Below, piece after piece: positions 42,904-50,981 of a stretch of DNA of 64,000 bases (position 1 is its first letter; each line of letters opens with the position of its first letter). The stretch spans positions 1 to 64,000 of the forward strand of contig JANQPB010000015.1 in NCBI GenBank assembly GCA_028285495.1. Reading direction: 5' to 3'. Below the pieces are notes generated by a model. The model saw nothing but the letters and a program-made list of their open reading frames with translations, had not been told where the DNA came from and did not search any database. This DNA comes from Acidimicrobiales bacterium. GTDB taxonomy: Bacteria > Actinomycetota > Acidimicrobiia > Acidimicrobiales > SZUA-35. The translations under genes and the position numbers were made by a program.

Positions 42904-43845
42904 TCAAGCCTGCTCCGTTGTCGGTGTCGGCTGGTCGTCGGCTTCGATGAATCGGTCGAACCAGGCGAGGATCGGTTCGGGGTTGGTGCCGATCCACTCG
43001 TAGGCGGCGAGCCGGTTGGCAGCTCGTGTCCGCCGCTTGGGGACCTCGATCCACAGGAGCTCCTTCTCGCCCGGCAGGTCGTCGTAGACGCCCTTGACGA
43101 AGTCCTCGTCGAGGTAGCCGTCGTTGCGGTTCTGGATGACGAGGGTGGGGACGTCGACATCCTCCACATGGGGCCGCCAGCTGTCGGTGTAGTAGTCGAT
43201 GTCGGTGTTGGCTTCGATGTAGGCGTCGACCCGGCTCTGCAGGAAGCCCGGCATGTTCATGCCGCTGAGGAAGTGTGGGTAGTCGAGGGGCTGGACGGAC
43301 ACCATGCAGCGGATGGCGGGGTTGCCCTTGAGTCCATCATCGGGACGTCCGAAGGCGGACACGCTGGCGCCCTGGCCCATGCAGATGCTCATCAGGCCGA
43401 TCGATGCCTGGCCGTAGGTGGGGTGGCTGGTGATGAAGTCGACGGCGGCGATGACGTCTTTGGCTTCTTCGGGGCCGTAGGTGACGAACCCGTCCTTGGC
43501 CTCGTCGCTCTCGCCGTGGTTGCGGAAGTCGTAGACCAGGACCGTGTAGCCGGCGGCGTGGAAGTAGTTGGCCTGGCGGAGGAACTCGACGTCGTTGGGG
43601 ATGGGGCGCAGGAGGGGGTTCTTGCCTTCTCGGGTGTAGCCGGCTCGGGAGCAGAAGAGGCCGAAGTGGCTCTGGATGATGACCCGGTCGGTGTCTCCGG
43701 GGATGAGCCAGCCTCGAAGGGTCACGCCGTCGCTCGCCTCGAAGCTGACGTCCTCGTAGGCCAATCCGTACTGAGAGGGGTCGTCGAACAGCGGCGCATT
43801 GGGGCCTGTCTTGACCAGGGTGTTGGCGAGGAGTCGTCCGATCAT
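42904..43845 (-). CDS. Alpha/beta-hydrolase with Cys at the nucleophile elbow
   Basis: A 313-residue protein. Its core follows the YcjY/dienelactone-hydrolase-like pattern: VTLRGWLIPG, then AAGYTVLVYDFRNHGESDEA, IAAVDFITSHPTYGQASIGLMSICMGQGAS, and later VPTLVIQNRNDGYLDEDFV with the catalytic Asp. The elbow is SICMG, so the nucleophile would be Cys rather than Ser, as in dienelactone hydrolase. The usual C-terminal His is hard to place. It diverges from a TetR gene with a palindromic promoter region and is probably its target. Confidence 0.8.
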   Translation of the reverse strand: MIGRLLANTLVKTGPNAPLFDDPSQYGLAYEDVSFEASDGVTLRGWLIPGDTDRVIIQSHFGLFCSRAGYTREGKNPLLRPIPNDVEFLRQANYFHAAGYTVLVYDFRNHGESDEAKDGFVTYGPEEAKDVIAAVDFITSHPTYGQASIGLMSICMGQGASVSAFGRPDDGLKGNPAIRCMVSVQPLDYPHFLSGMNMPGFLQSRVDAYIEANTDIDYYTDSWRPHVEDVDVPTLVIQNRNDGYLDEDFVKGVYDDLPGEKELLWIEVPKRRTRAANRLAAYEWIGTNPEPILAWFDRFIEADDQPTPTTEQA

Positions 43846-43904
43846 GTTGCGTCTCGTCTTCGTCTCTGGCGCCGGAGGCCGGCGGATGAGTGCTTGTGAA
43901 GAAA

Positions 43905-43925
43905 TATACTAGACCGTAGAGTATA
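43905..43925. promoter_or_regulatory. Palindromic operator overlapping divergent -10 boxes
   Basis: TATACT (43905-43910) and AGTATA (43920-43925) are perfect 6-bp arms around 9 nt with CTA/TAG inside. Each arm read 5' to 3' on its own strand is TATACT, a near-consensus -10 box, so a bound repressor would block both the hydrolase and TetR promoters. Confidence 0.65.
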
Positions 43926-43928
43926 GAA

Positions 43929-44561
43929 ATGCCAACGACGGCCGCGAAGTCAACCCCCCTCTCGACACCGCGGGCAGAGCGCACCCGGGCGACGATCCTG
44001 GAGGCAGCGGGGCGGCGCTTCGGCGCCGACGGCTACGGGCAGGTCTCGATGGACAACGTCGCGGCCGAGGCTGGCGTCACCAAGGCAACGGTGTACGCCC
44101 ACTTCGGTTCAAAAGAAGCACTGTTCGAGACGCTGATCAGCGACGTGATCTCACGATCACACGGCGCACCGCTCCCCCCGGCCGAGACCCTCGAAGAGGT
44201 CAGCGAGGCCATGTTCGAGTGGTCCCGGAATCGCCTCGACTGGCTGCTGGGCGATGACACCATCGGGCTGATGCGGGCTGCCTCCGCCGAGGGCATCCGC
44301 CGACCCGACTGGGCCCACAACCTGTTGGCCGGGTTCGACTTCGGCGCCATGGAACGATGGCTGGCCGATCTCGATGCCGCCGGCGTGCTGCACGTGGAGA
44401 CGCCTTCGACGGCGGCCGCGCTGTTCACCGCGCTGACCAAAGGAGCGCTGTTCTACCCAGTGCTGGTTGCCAGCCAGCCCATCGCTCCAAGGTCCGACCG
44501 GGAGGTCGTGATCCGTGAAGCCGTCCGTGTCTTCGTCGCGGCCCACGCCCCCGACCAGTAG
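43929..44561 (+). CDS. TetR-family transcriptional regulator
   Basis: A 210-residue regulator. The helix-turn-helix is RTRATILEAAGRRFGADGYGQVSMDNVAAEAGVTKATVYAHFGSKEALFETLI. The C-terminal domain matches the TetR_C type with LAGFDFGAMERWLADLDAAGVL and an ALFTALTKGALFYPVL helix. It is divergent from the Cys-elbow hydrolase, and the palindrome TATACT-9-AGTATA lies 3 nt before its start, consistent with autoregulation. Confidence 0.92.
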   Translation: MPTTAAKSTPLSTPRAERTRATILEAAGRRFGADGYGQVSMDNVAAEAGVTKATVYAHFGSKEALFETLISDVISRSHGAPLPPAETLEEVSEAMFEWSRNRLDWLLGDDTIGLMRAASAEGIRRPDWAHNLLAGFDFGAMERWLADLDAAGVLHVETPSTAAALFTALTKGALFYPVLVASQPIAPRSDREVVIREAVRVFVAAHAPDQ

Positions 44562-44815
44562 CCTTCGCAAACGTCCGCACGGCCACCGGAACCAGTTGGA
44601 GCTGTACCGCAGCCAGCCACGACAACCAGCACCGCCAGAAGGGCGAGGGGACCGACGCGGTGGCGACAGCCAGAGAGGCCCTGCACTCGAACCGTCTCCG
44701 GTTCGTGCAACCCGACGGAGCCAACGCAGCGATGAAGCTCGTGCTCGACCGTCGCGACAGCCGATTTGCCATCAGGCTCCAGGCCGTCGGTCGACTTCAT
44801 CGCCACTTTGCTGCG

Positions 44816-44888
44816 CGCCCCCGGGATGAATCGAACATCCGACGCACGGTTTAGGAAACCGACGCTCTATCCACTGAGCTACGGGGGC
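44816..44888 (-). tRNA. tRNA-Arg (anticodon CCU)
   Basis: A 73-nt cloverleaf on the minus strand. The acceptor arms are GCCCCCG and CGGGGGC with discriminator G. The D arm is GCTC/GAGC, the anticodon loop TTCCTAA has CCT at 34-36, and the T arm is GGATG-TTCGATT-CATCC. Positions 27-43 of the anticodon stem form a T-T mismatch; the other four pairs are canonical. CCA is not encoded. It decodes AGG, a rare Arg codon in high-G+C genomes. Confidence 0.95.
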
Positions 44889-44979
44889 TGGCGATGGAAC
44901 GGGCGGTTCCACCACGTCGGCATGCTAGCGCCGGGCCGGCGTCTCGACGGGACCCGAGCCGCCGGCCGTCGGAACCGGA

Positions 44980-45777
44980 TCAGCGGGGCCAGGCGATGGG
45001 GAACAGGGGGTGGTCCATCGGCGCCCCGTCCTCCAGCTCGTCGGCCAACCCAGGGAAGTCGGGCGACGTCGGCCACGGCCGCACGGCGTGCCTGGCCTCG
45101 GCGCTCAGGTAGCGGAACGACACGACCCGCCTCCGGTGGCCGAACGGGAAGCCGGGCGCCGAGTGCACCGACTGGAAGCTGAAGAACAGCACGTCGCCGG
45201 GGCTCAGCTGCCACTGGCGGATGTCGTACGTCGAGCGATCGCCCTCGATGTCGGGGATCTCGGCCAACGAACCCTCCGGGAACCACTTGGCCCGCTGGTC
45301 GAGGAACGTCCGCGGCAGCCGCCACGGACCCAGGTGCGAACCGGCCCAGAACTCCGGCGAGCCGCCCTTCGGCACCTCGTCGATCGGCACCCAGGCGCTG
45401 ATCCCCCGACCGGTCACGTTGTAGTACGGCTGATCCTGGTGCCAGGGGGTCCGCTGGGTGGTGCCGGCCTCCTTGACCAGCGCGTGATCGTGATAGAAGC
45501 GAGCGCTCATCGAGTCCATCAGCGTGGCCGCCGCCTCCGGGAGCGCCGAGCGGAGCGCCACCTGTCCGATCTCCTCGACGTCCTGCCACCGACAGAAATC
45601 TTCGATGAAGCAGCCGGGGTCGTCACCGGCGCTGGCGACGTTGGCCCGCCCGCTCGGCTCGGCCAGAACCCGGTCGACGCCGGCCTCCAGCGCCGCCAGT
45701 TCAGCGGGTGAGACGATGCCCCTCACGACGACGACGCCGTCGCGGGCATAGGCCTCCACTGCGGCGTCGTCGACCAT
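44980..45777 (-). CDS. Phytanoyl-CoA-dioxygenase (PhyH)-like protein
   Basis: A 265-residue Fe(II)/2-oxoglutarate oxygenase. I start at ATG 45777, because a -10 box (TACAAC) stands 7 nt before it and a palindromic operator lies just upstream; GTG 45837 would put both inside the gene. The metal triad is WHQDQPYY (His-x-Asp) and FQSVHSAPGF (distal His), followed by RRRVVSFRY with the Arg for 2-oxoglutarate. The WVPIDEVPKGGSPEFWAGSHLG segment is the family signature. The substrate is unknown; relatives hydroxylate fatty acyl-CoAs, ectoine or secondary metabolites. Confidence 0.88.
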   Translation of the reverse strand: MVDDAAVEAYARDGVVVVRGIVSPAELAALEAGVDRVLAEPSGRANVASAGDDPGCFIEDFCRWQDVEEIGQVALRSALPEAAATLMDSMSARFYHDHALVKEAGTTQRTPWHQDQPYYNVTGRGISAWVPIDEVPKGGSPEFWAGSHLGPWRLPRTFLDQRAKWFPEGSLAEIPDIEGDRSTYDIRQWQLSPGDVLFFSFQSVHSAPGFPFGHRRRVVSFRYLSAEARHAVRPWPTSPDFPGLADELEDGAPMDHPLFPIAWPR

Positions 45778-45784
45778 GGCCACG

Positions 45785-45829
45785 GTTGTACTTGTTTGGT
45801 TCTGGCCTCGCCAATTCACGTGTGAATTG
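45785..45829 (-). promoter_or_regulatory. Leaderless promoter and palindromic operator of the PhyH-like gene
   Basis: The -10 box TACAAC (45790-45785, minus strand) is 7 nt before ATG. CAATTCAC-GT-GTGAATTG (45812-45829), with perfect 8-bp arms, covers the expected -35 region and also faces the divergent GNAT gene. Confidence 0.65.
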
Positions 45830-46006
45830 TCCACCACTTCGCAATGAAGTACGCGGTCAACGACGATGATTGTCCCGAAGGATCAACATCTCGGACATCA
45901 ACTGTCACACATCGAGGCGGTTTTGGCATTGTCGCCCGGCTCAGGGGTCCGTGTCGAAACGGGTACGTCAACAGGCGCGGATCTCGATGGCCATGGCCCG
46001 GTTGGG

Positions 46007-46012
46007 CATACT
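46007..46012 (+). promoter_or_regulatory. -10 box of a leaderless promoter
   Basis: CATACT, 7 nt, then GTG at 46020. This supports GTG 46020 over the upstream ATGs at 45987 and 45993. Confidence 0.5.
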
Positions 46013-46019
46013 CGGGCGG

Positions 46020-47087
46020 GTGGATCGGCTGACCCTCGACGAGCTCGACGAGCGCTGGGTCGACGTCGAGCGCGCGGTCGACGCCACCCCCGGTGTCGAC
46101 CGCTGGTGCAGCGGCCCCGACTGGCAGCTCCCGGTCGGCCAAGGCTTCGCCCCAGACGCCCCTCGCCTGCTGCTGGCCGACGACCGTCTCGGATTCGCCC
46201 TCCTCGCCCGCTATCGCGAGGCCGGCACGGATGTGATCGGCGGTGTCGAACCGCTCTGGGGGTTCGCCTCGCCGCTCGTCGGTCCGGACCCCGGCGCCCT
46301 CGCCAATGCCGTCGCTGCGGTCCTCGCCGACGACCCGAACTGGACACGCCTCGTCCTGCCGGGCCTCCCCCCGATCCGTCGCCCCAGACGAGCCCGACCG
46401 ACCGACCGGGGCCGGCGGAACGGGCCGGCATCGGCGGCCGCCCCGGACGGCCCCGCACCGCTCGGCGACGGCGACCGCACGACGCTGCCGCTCGCCGTCG
46501 GCCTCTCCTCGCTCGGGCGGGTCGGATTCGGGACCGGCATCACCCGCCGGCTCATCGACCTGACCGGTGGCTTCGACTGCTGGCTCGACCGTCGCTCGCC
46601 CAAGTTCCGCCGCAACCTGCGCCGGGCCGTCCGCCGGGCCGACGACCTCGGCGTCGTCATCGAGGACGCGGCCGACGACCCCGCGCTCTTCGATCGGATC
46701 CTCGCCATCGAGCACCGGTCCTGGAAGGGTCGGGAGGGCTCGGGCATCACCGGGCCGGGCATGACGGTGATGTACCGGACGATGATCGACCGGCTCCGGG
46801 TGCGGGGCCGGCTCCTGGCCAACGTCGCCACGCTCGACGGCGTCGACGTCGGCTACATCGTCGGCGGCGTTCGGGCGAGGCGCTATCGGGGTCTCCAGCT
46901 CAGCTACACCGACGACCTCGCATCCGTGCCCGACCTCTCGATCGGCAACGTCCTCCAGGCCAACCACCTCGCCCTGCTGACCGAGCGGGGGCTGGCCGAC
47001 CACTACGACCTCGGGATGGACTTCGACTACAAGCGCCGCTGGGCCGATCGGGCCGAGCCGTCTGTCGTCCTGGTGGTCCAGCGGTGA
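46020..47087 (+). CDS. GNAT-like protein (BioF2/CelD-type acetyltransferase domain)
   Basis: A 355-residue protein, taking GTG at 46020 after a leaderless-type -10 box; ATG 45987 would add 11 residues. The second half has the CelD/BioF2 acyltransferase pattern: SPKFRRNLRRAVRRADDLGVVIE, then FDRILAIEHRSWKGREGSGI, LLANVATLDGVDVGYIVGGV and YDLGMDFDYKRRWAD. Related domains act in polysaccharide or glycine-type acyl transfer using acyl-CoA or aminoacyl donors. An Arg/Pro/Gly-rich insert splits the first half. The acceptor is unknown. Confidence 0.75.
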   Translation: MDRLTLDELDERWVDVERAVDATPGVDRWCSGPDWQLPVGQGFAPDAPRLLLADDRLGFALLARYREAGTDVIGGVEPLWGFASPLVGPDPGALANAVAAVLADDPNWTRLVLPGLPPIRRPRRARPTDRGRRNGPASAAAPDGPAPLGDGDRTTLPLAVGLSSLGRVGFGTGITRRLIDLTGGFDCWLDRRSPKFRRNLRRAVRRADDLGVVIEDAADDPALFDRILAIEHRSWKGREGSGITGPGMTVMYRTMIDRLRVRGRLLANVATLDGVDVGYIVGGVRARRYRGLQLSYTDDLASVPDLSIGNVLQANHLALLTERGLADHYDLGMDFDYKRRWADRAEPSVVLVVQR

Positions 47088-47131
47088 CGGCGACGGCCCT
47101 CCCCACCTGGGCCAACCGGGTGGCCGCCGGG

Positions 47132-47137
47132 TAGGTT
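47132..47137 (+). promoter_or_regulatory. -10 box of a leaderless promoter
   Basis: TAGGTT, 8 nt, ATG at 47146: the same hexamer and spacing as at 6124. The GGAGG inside the gap is too close to the ATG (2-3 nt) to act as a Shine-Dalgarno site. Confidence 0.55.
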
Positions 47138-47145
47138 CGGAGGCC

Positions 47146-48027
47146 ATGATCGATATCGGACGGATCGGCATCTGGCAGGGCGTGCTCGACGGGCACCCGA
47201 CCTCCCTCGTTCGGGAGGTGGTGGCTGAGCTCGACGAGGCCGGCTGGCCCACCCTCTGGATCCCCGAGACCGTCTCCCGTGACCCGTTCGTCTCCGCCGC
47301 CGTGCTCCTGGAGGCGTCCTCCACGATGAAGGTGGCGACCGGGATCGCTTCGATCTGGGCCCGCGACGCCATGACCACCAACAACGCCACCCTCACCCTC
47401 AACGAGGCCTACGACGGCCGCTTCCTGCTCGGCCTCGGGGTCAGCCACCACACCCTGACCGAGTGGGTCCGCAAGCACGACTACTCGAAGCCGCTGTCGA
47501 CGATGCGGACCTACCTCGAGCGCATGGACAAGTCGTTGTTCCGCGGCGTCGAGCCGGCCGTGAAGCCGAGCCGGGTCCTCGCCGCGCTCGGGCCGAAGAT
47601 GCTGGCCCTGTCGGCCGAGATGGCCGATGGCGCCCACCCCTACTTCGTCCCGGTCGACCACACGGTCATCGCCCGTGAGGCGATCGGGCCGGACAAGCTG
47701 CTGGCAGTCGAGCAGATGGTGGTGCTGGAGACCGACCCGGCCAAGGCAAGGGAGATCGCCCGCCAGCACATGAAGATCTATCTCGACCTCCCCAACTATG
47801 CCAACAACCTGATCCGGCTCGGCTACGACGAGGCCGACGTGGCCGGCGCCGCCGACAACGTGGTGGACGCTATTGTGGCCCGGGGCTCACTCGACGACGT
47901 GCTCGCTCGGGTGCAGGCCCACCACGATGCCGGCGCCGACCACGTCTGCGTCCAGGTCCTGCAGGAGGACGGCCGGGCCGTCCCCCGTGAGGCCTGGCGG
48001 CTGCTCGGACAGGCGCTGCTCGACTGA
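47146..48027 (+). CDS. LLM-class F420-dependent oxidoreductase
   Basis: A 293-residue luciferase-like enzyme (GRIGIWQGVLDGHP, ELDEAGWPTLWIPET, MKVATGIASIWARDAMTTNNATLTLNEAYDGRFLLGLGVSHH, then YFVPVDHTVIAREAIGP). It is the compact F420-dependent type abundant in actinobacteria that lacks the insertion loop of larger members. The substrate is unknown. It is followed by a small membrane protein and the YihY-type gene on the same strand. Confidence 0.9.
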   Translation: MIDIGRIGIWQGVLDGHPTSLVREVVAELDEAGWPTLWIPETVSRDPFVSAAVLLEASSTMKVATGIASIWARDAMTTNNATLTLNEAYDGRFLLGLGVSHHTLTEWVRKHDYSKPLSTMRTYLERMDKSLFRGVEPAVKPSRVLAALGPKMLALSAEMADGAHPYFVPVDHTVIAREAIGPDKLLAVEQMVVLETDPAKAREIARQHMKIYLDLPNYANNLIRLGYDEADVAGAADNVVDAIVARGSLDDVLARVQAHHDAGADHVCVQVLQEDGRAVPREAWRLLGQALLD

Positions 48028-48097
48028 CCGCCGATCGATCGCCCGATCCCACCGAACCGCCCGACCCGCCGCTCGAACCCGCCACCTCGGAGCAACC

Positions 48098-48313
48098 ATG
48101 GAACTGACCGGCAGCACGATCTTCCTGCTCTGCCTCGGGTCGCTGCTGCTGGCCCTCATCGCCGTCCTCGTCGACCGGCTGAACTTCCCCCAGCCCCGGT
48201 TCCGCTCCCGCCAGGTCCGCCCGAGCGAGTCGACGCCGAGCCGCGACCGGACCGGCGCCCACATCGTCGACGTCGACTCGTTCGACGCCGCCGACGAGCG
48301 CCTCCAGGGCTGA
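48098..48313 (+). CDS. Small single-span membrane protein
   Basis: A 71-residue protein with GGAG 5 nt before ATG. One membrane segment (IFLLCLGSLLLALIAVLV) is followed by an Arg/Ser-rich cytoplasmic tail and an acidic end (IVDVDSFDAADERLQG). It ends 13 bp before the YihY-type gene and is probably co-transcribed with it. The family is not recognised. Confidence 0.65.
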   Translation: MELTGSTIFLLCLGSLLLALIAVLVDRLNFPQPRFRSRQVRPSESTPSRDRTGAHIVDVDSFDAADERLQG

Positions 48314-48326
48314 TCGGAGTCGACCG

Positions 48327-49349
48327 ATGCTCGGGCACGTTCGGGAGATGCGGCGGCGGATCAAGGCCCACAACGTCGTGGTGGCCTCGGCCGGCGTCGC
48401 CTTCTACGGGCTGCTGGCACTGGTGCCGACGCTCATCGCCCTGGTCTCGATCTATGGCCTGGTCGCCGATCCCGCCGACATCGAGCAGCAGGTCGCCGAC
48501 GTCGCCGGCTCGCTCGACGAGGGCACCCGCGACCTGCTGGTCGACCAGCTCCAGGACATCGTCGGGGCCGAAGAGGCCGAGGGGGAGGGCGGCGGCAGCG
48601 TCTTCGGCCGCTGGTTCGCCCTCGTCTTCGGTATCGCCCTGGCCCTGTGGTCGTCGTCCGGCGCGGTGCAGAAGCTGATCGGCACCGTGGCGGTGGCCTA
48701 CGAGGCCGAGGAGGGTCGGGCCGGGTGGAAGGTCCGGGGCATGGCCTACCTCTTCACCGCCGGCGCCATCATCGGCATCGGGCTGATGATCCTGGTCATC
48801 GGTGTCATGCCGAACCTGCTCAGCCGGGTCGATCTCGGCGGGGCGGCCGAAGCCGCCATCGCCATCGGGCAGTACCCGGTCCTGGCCATCCTGTTCGCCG
48901 GCGCCCTGACGATCCTGTATCGCTACGGACCAGACCGCGACCCCCGAACGCCGTGGCGCAATCCGGGGGCGATCGTCGCCACGTTGCTGTTCCTCGTGTT
49001 CGCCATCGCCTTCAGCGTCTACTCGGCCAACGTCGGGGCGATGCCGGCCTCGTACGGTCTGCTCGGCTCGATCGCCGCCCTGATGATCTTCCTGCAGCTG
49101 ACCACGATCGCCGTGATCGCCGGCGCCGAGACCAACTCGATGATCGAGGACGCCCGGGCCGAAGAGCTCGCCGGCCTGGCCGCCGTTGCCGGTGGCGGTC
49201 CCGGCCGAGGTGGTGTGACCGCTGCCGGAGCTGCCGGAGCGGCCGGCGCCGGGTCGTCGACGAACGGCTCGGCCCCGCCCGAGTTGAGTCTGGGCAAGGC
49301 CCTGGCCGGGCTGGCCGCGTTGTTCGTGCTCGGCCGGAGCAACGACTGA
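48327..49349 (+). CDS. YihY/BrkB-family membrane protein
   Basis: A 340-residue protein with six membrane segments. The family signature is present at the start (NVVVASAGVAFYGLLALVPTLIALVSIYGL) and in RYGPDRDPRTPWRNPGAIVATLLFLVFAIAFSVY and YGLLGSIAALMIFLQLTTIAVIAGAETNS. The family was first called RNase BN by mistake; its transport or envelope role is unsettled. The C-terminal 80 residues are Gly/Ala-rich and likely disordered. It converges on the HtrA-like gene. Confidence 0.9.
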   Translation: MLGHVREMRRRIKAHNVVVASAGVAFYGLLALVPTLIALVSIYGLVADPADIEQQVADVAGSLDEGTRDLLVDQLQDIVGAEEAEGEGGGSVFGRWFALVFGIALALWSSSGAVQKLIGTVAVAYEAEEGRAGWKVRGMAYLFTAGAIIGIGLMILVIGVMPNLLSRVDLGGAAEAAIAIGQYPVLAILFAGALTILYRYGPDRDPRTPWRNPGAIVATLLFLVFAIAFSVYSANVGAMPASYGLLGSIAALMIFLQLTTIAVIAGAETNSMIEDARAEELAGLAAVAGGGPGRGGVTAAGAAGAAGAGSSTNGSAPPELSLGKALAGLAALFVLGRSND

Positions 49350-49365
49350 GGTGGCCACCGGCCGG

Positions 49366-50955
49366 CTAGCCGCCGGCCACCTCGGGCTCGGCCCGGTCGT
49401 CGAGGTCGGCGCAGCGGAGCAGCTCGGCGCAGAGGCCGGCGACATCGGGGGCCTGGGCCACCGGCCCCGGCTCGACGCCGAGCGGCTGGTAGGCCCCCGA
49501 GGCCACCCCGAGCACCCGGCCGCCACCGTCGAGCAGCGGACCGCCGGCATACAGCGTCCCGACCGGAGCGGTGTGCTGCAGCCCCTGGCCCGACCGGTCG
49601 ACGAGCACGCCCGGCACCGCCGTCGCTCCCTGACCACCGAAGCCGCCGAGGGCGAACACGCGGCTACCGACGGCCGAGGCCTGGGCCTGCTCACCGGCGA
49701 GGGTGAGGGCCGGGATCGCCTCGGCGACCACCAGCAGGGCCAGATCGCGGTCCTCGTCCCACGACCAGACGTCGGCCTCGACGCGCCGGTCTCCCTTGAG
49801 CAGCTCGACGGGCGGTCCCGGCTCGATGGTCGCCGCTCGGACGACGTCGAGGCTGGTGACCAGGGCGGTCCCACCCCGGTGCTCGGCCACGGCGAAGGCC
49901 GAGCCGACGGCGACCCGGCCGTCGGCGTCACGGGTCTCGACCAACCACACCGACGGTCCGGCGGTGGCCGGCAACCCGACGACGCCGGTGGCGTCGGCGG
50001 CCAGGTCGCCGAGCGGTTCGAGCTCGTCGCGGATCGTGGCCACGGCATCGACCCGCATCTCGTCGAGCGAGCTGGCGGCATCGCTGAACTGCTGGTCGAA
50101 GCCCTCGACGAACCGGCCGACGGTCCGCTCGTTCTCGGCCAGCCGGTCGTCGTAGTACGCGTAGAACGCGGCGCCGCTGAAGGCGGCCCCGATCCCGGTC
50201 GCCATCAGCATGAAGGCGATCCCGATGACCGTGCGGGGCAGGATGCGATGGCGCAGCTTCTGGCGGCCGGGGCTGAGGGGAACGAAACCGCGCCGGGCCC
50301 ACTCCCGCATCCGGAGCCGGCGGCCGAGGCGCCCCGCCGGCGGAACCCAGGGCGCGACCCCGCCGACCCGGCGGCGCTTCGTCGGCGTCCGACCGGTCGC
50401 CTTCTCCCGTCGATCGGGGCCGGCGTCGATCCTGGTGGGGCGGGTGGTTCGGTTCGTCCGGTCCTCGTCGGTCGTCGTCGGGGCCGCGGTCAGCAGGGTG
50501 GCGTCCGTCCTCCGGCGGCTCGCCGACCGTCCGGCTCGGCCTCCGGCCCGCTCGGACGCCGACGTGGCCCGGATCCGGACGGGCCCACCCGGGTCGCCCG
50601 TGCGACGGTACGTCGAGCCCTTCCCGGCACCCGGCTCGCGTCGCTGCTCGTGTCGCTCGTCGGCGCCGGGAAGGTCGACGCCCTCTGGCCGGCCGGCCTC
50701 GTCGCCCGCCGAGTCGCCGTCTGACCGTGCGCCCGCATCGTCGCCGGCATCGGCGTCCGTTGGGTCGGTCGCATCGTCGGGCTCGGTCGCGTGGTCGACC
50801 GATGGGACGGCGCCGTCGGTCTCGGTCGGCTCGACCTCGAACTCGGCATCGGCGTCGGCATCGGCATCGGCATCGGCGAGGCCGGTCTTCAGCTCGGCGT
50901 CGGCCTCGGCGAGGTCGGCGTCGTTGTCGGTGTCGGTTGGCTTGGTGGAGGGCAT
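49366..50955 (-). CDS. Membrane-anchored HtrA/trypsin-like protein with degenerate active site
   Basis: A 529-residue protein. Residues 1-110 are Asp/Ala/Glu-rich and disordered, residues 115-240 are Arg-rich, one membrane span (about 241-267) follows, then a probable coiled coil (270-315) and an extracellular trypsin-like domain. In that domain the strand that normally gives TNAHVV reads LVTSLDVV (Asp370 at the His place). The Asp site is kept (Asp404 in EDRDLALL). GNSGGP reads LYAGGP (Ala470 at the Ser place). Two of three catalytic residues are therefore gone, while the fold and the VLGVASG strand are kept. It is probably a binding pseudoprotease. It sits next to a class A PBP gene on the same strand. 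Confidence 0.78.
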   Translation of the reverse strand: MPSTKPTDTDNDADLAEADAELKTGLADADADADADAEFEVEPTETDGAVPSVDHATEPDDATDPTDADAGDDAGARSDGDSAGDEAGRPEGVDLPGADERHEQRREPGAGKGSTYRRTGDPGGPVRIRATSASERAGGRAGRSASRRRTDATLLTAAPTTTDEDRTNRTTRPTRIDAGPDRREKATGRTPTKRRRVGGVAPWVPPAGRLGRRLRMREWARRGFVPLSPGRQKLRHRILPRTVIGIAFMLMATGIGAAFSGAAFYAYYDDRLAENERTVGRFVEGFDQQFSDAASSLDEMRVDAVATIRDELEPLGDLAADATGVVGLPATAGPSVWLVETRDADGRVAVGSAFAVAEHRGGTALVTSLDVVRAATIEPGPPVELLKGDRRVEADVWSWDEDRDLALLVVAEAIPALTLAGEQAQASAVGSRVFALGGFGGQGATAVPGVLVDRSGQGLQHTAPVGTLYAGGPLLDGGGRVLGVASGAYQPLGVEPGPVAQAPDVAGLCAELLRCADLDDRAEPEVAGG

Positions 50956-50981
50956 CGTCGTGCTCCGGCGGCGGGTCGGGG

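Noticed and set aside
44453..44806. Possible small lipoprotein on the minus strand (lipobox-like VVVAGC after a hydrophobic stretch)
   Set aside because: The signal-like part is convincing, but the remaining frame runs antisense through the end of the TetR gene and has no protein-like content. At most it is a fossil of a lipoprotein gene.
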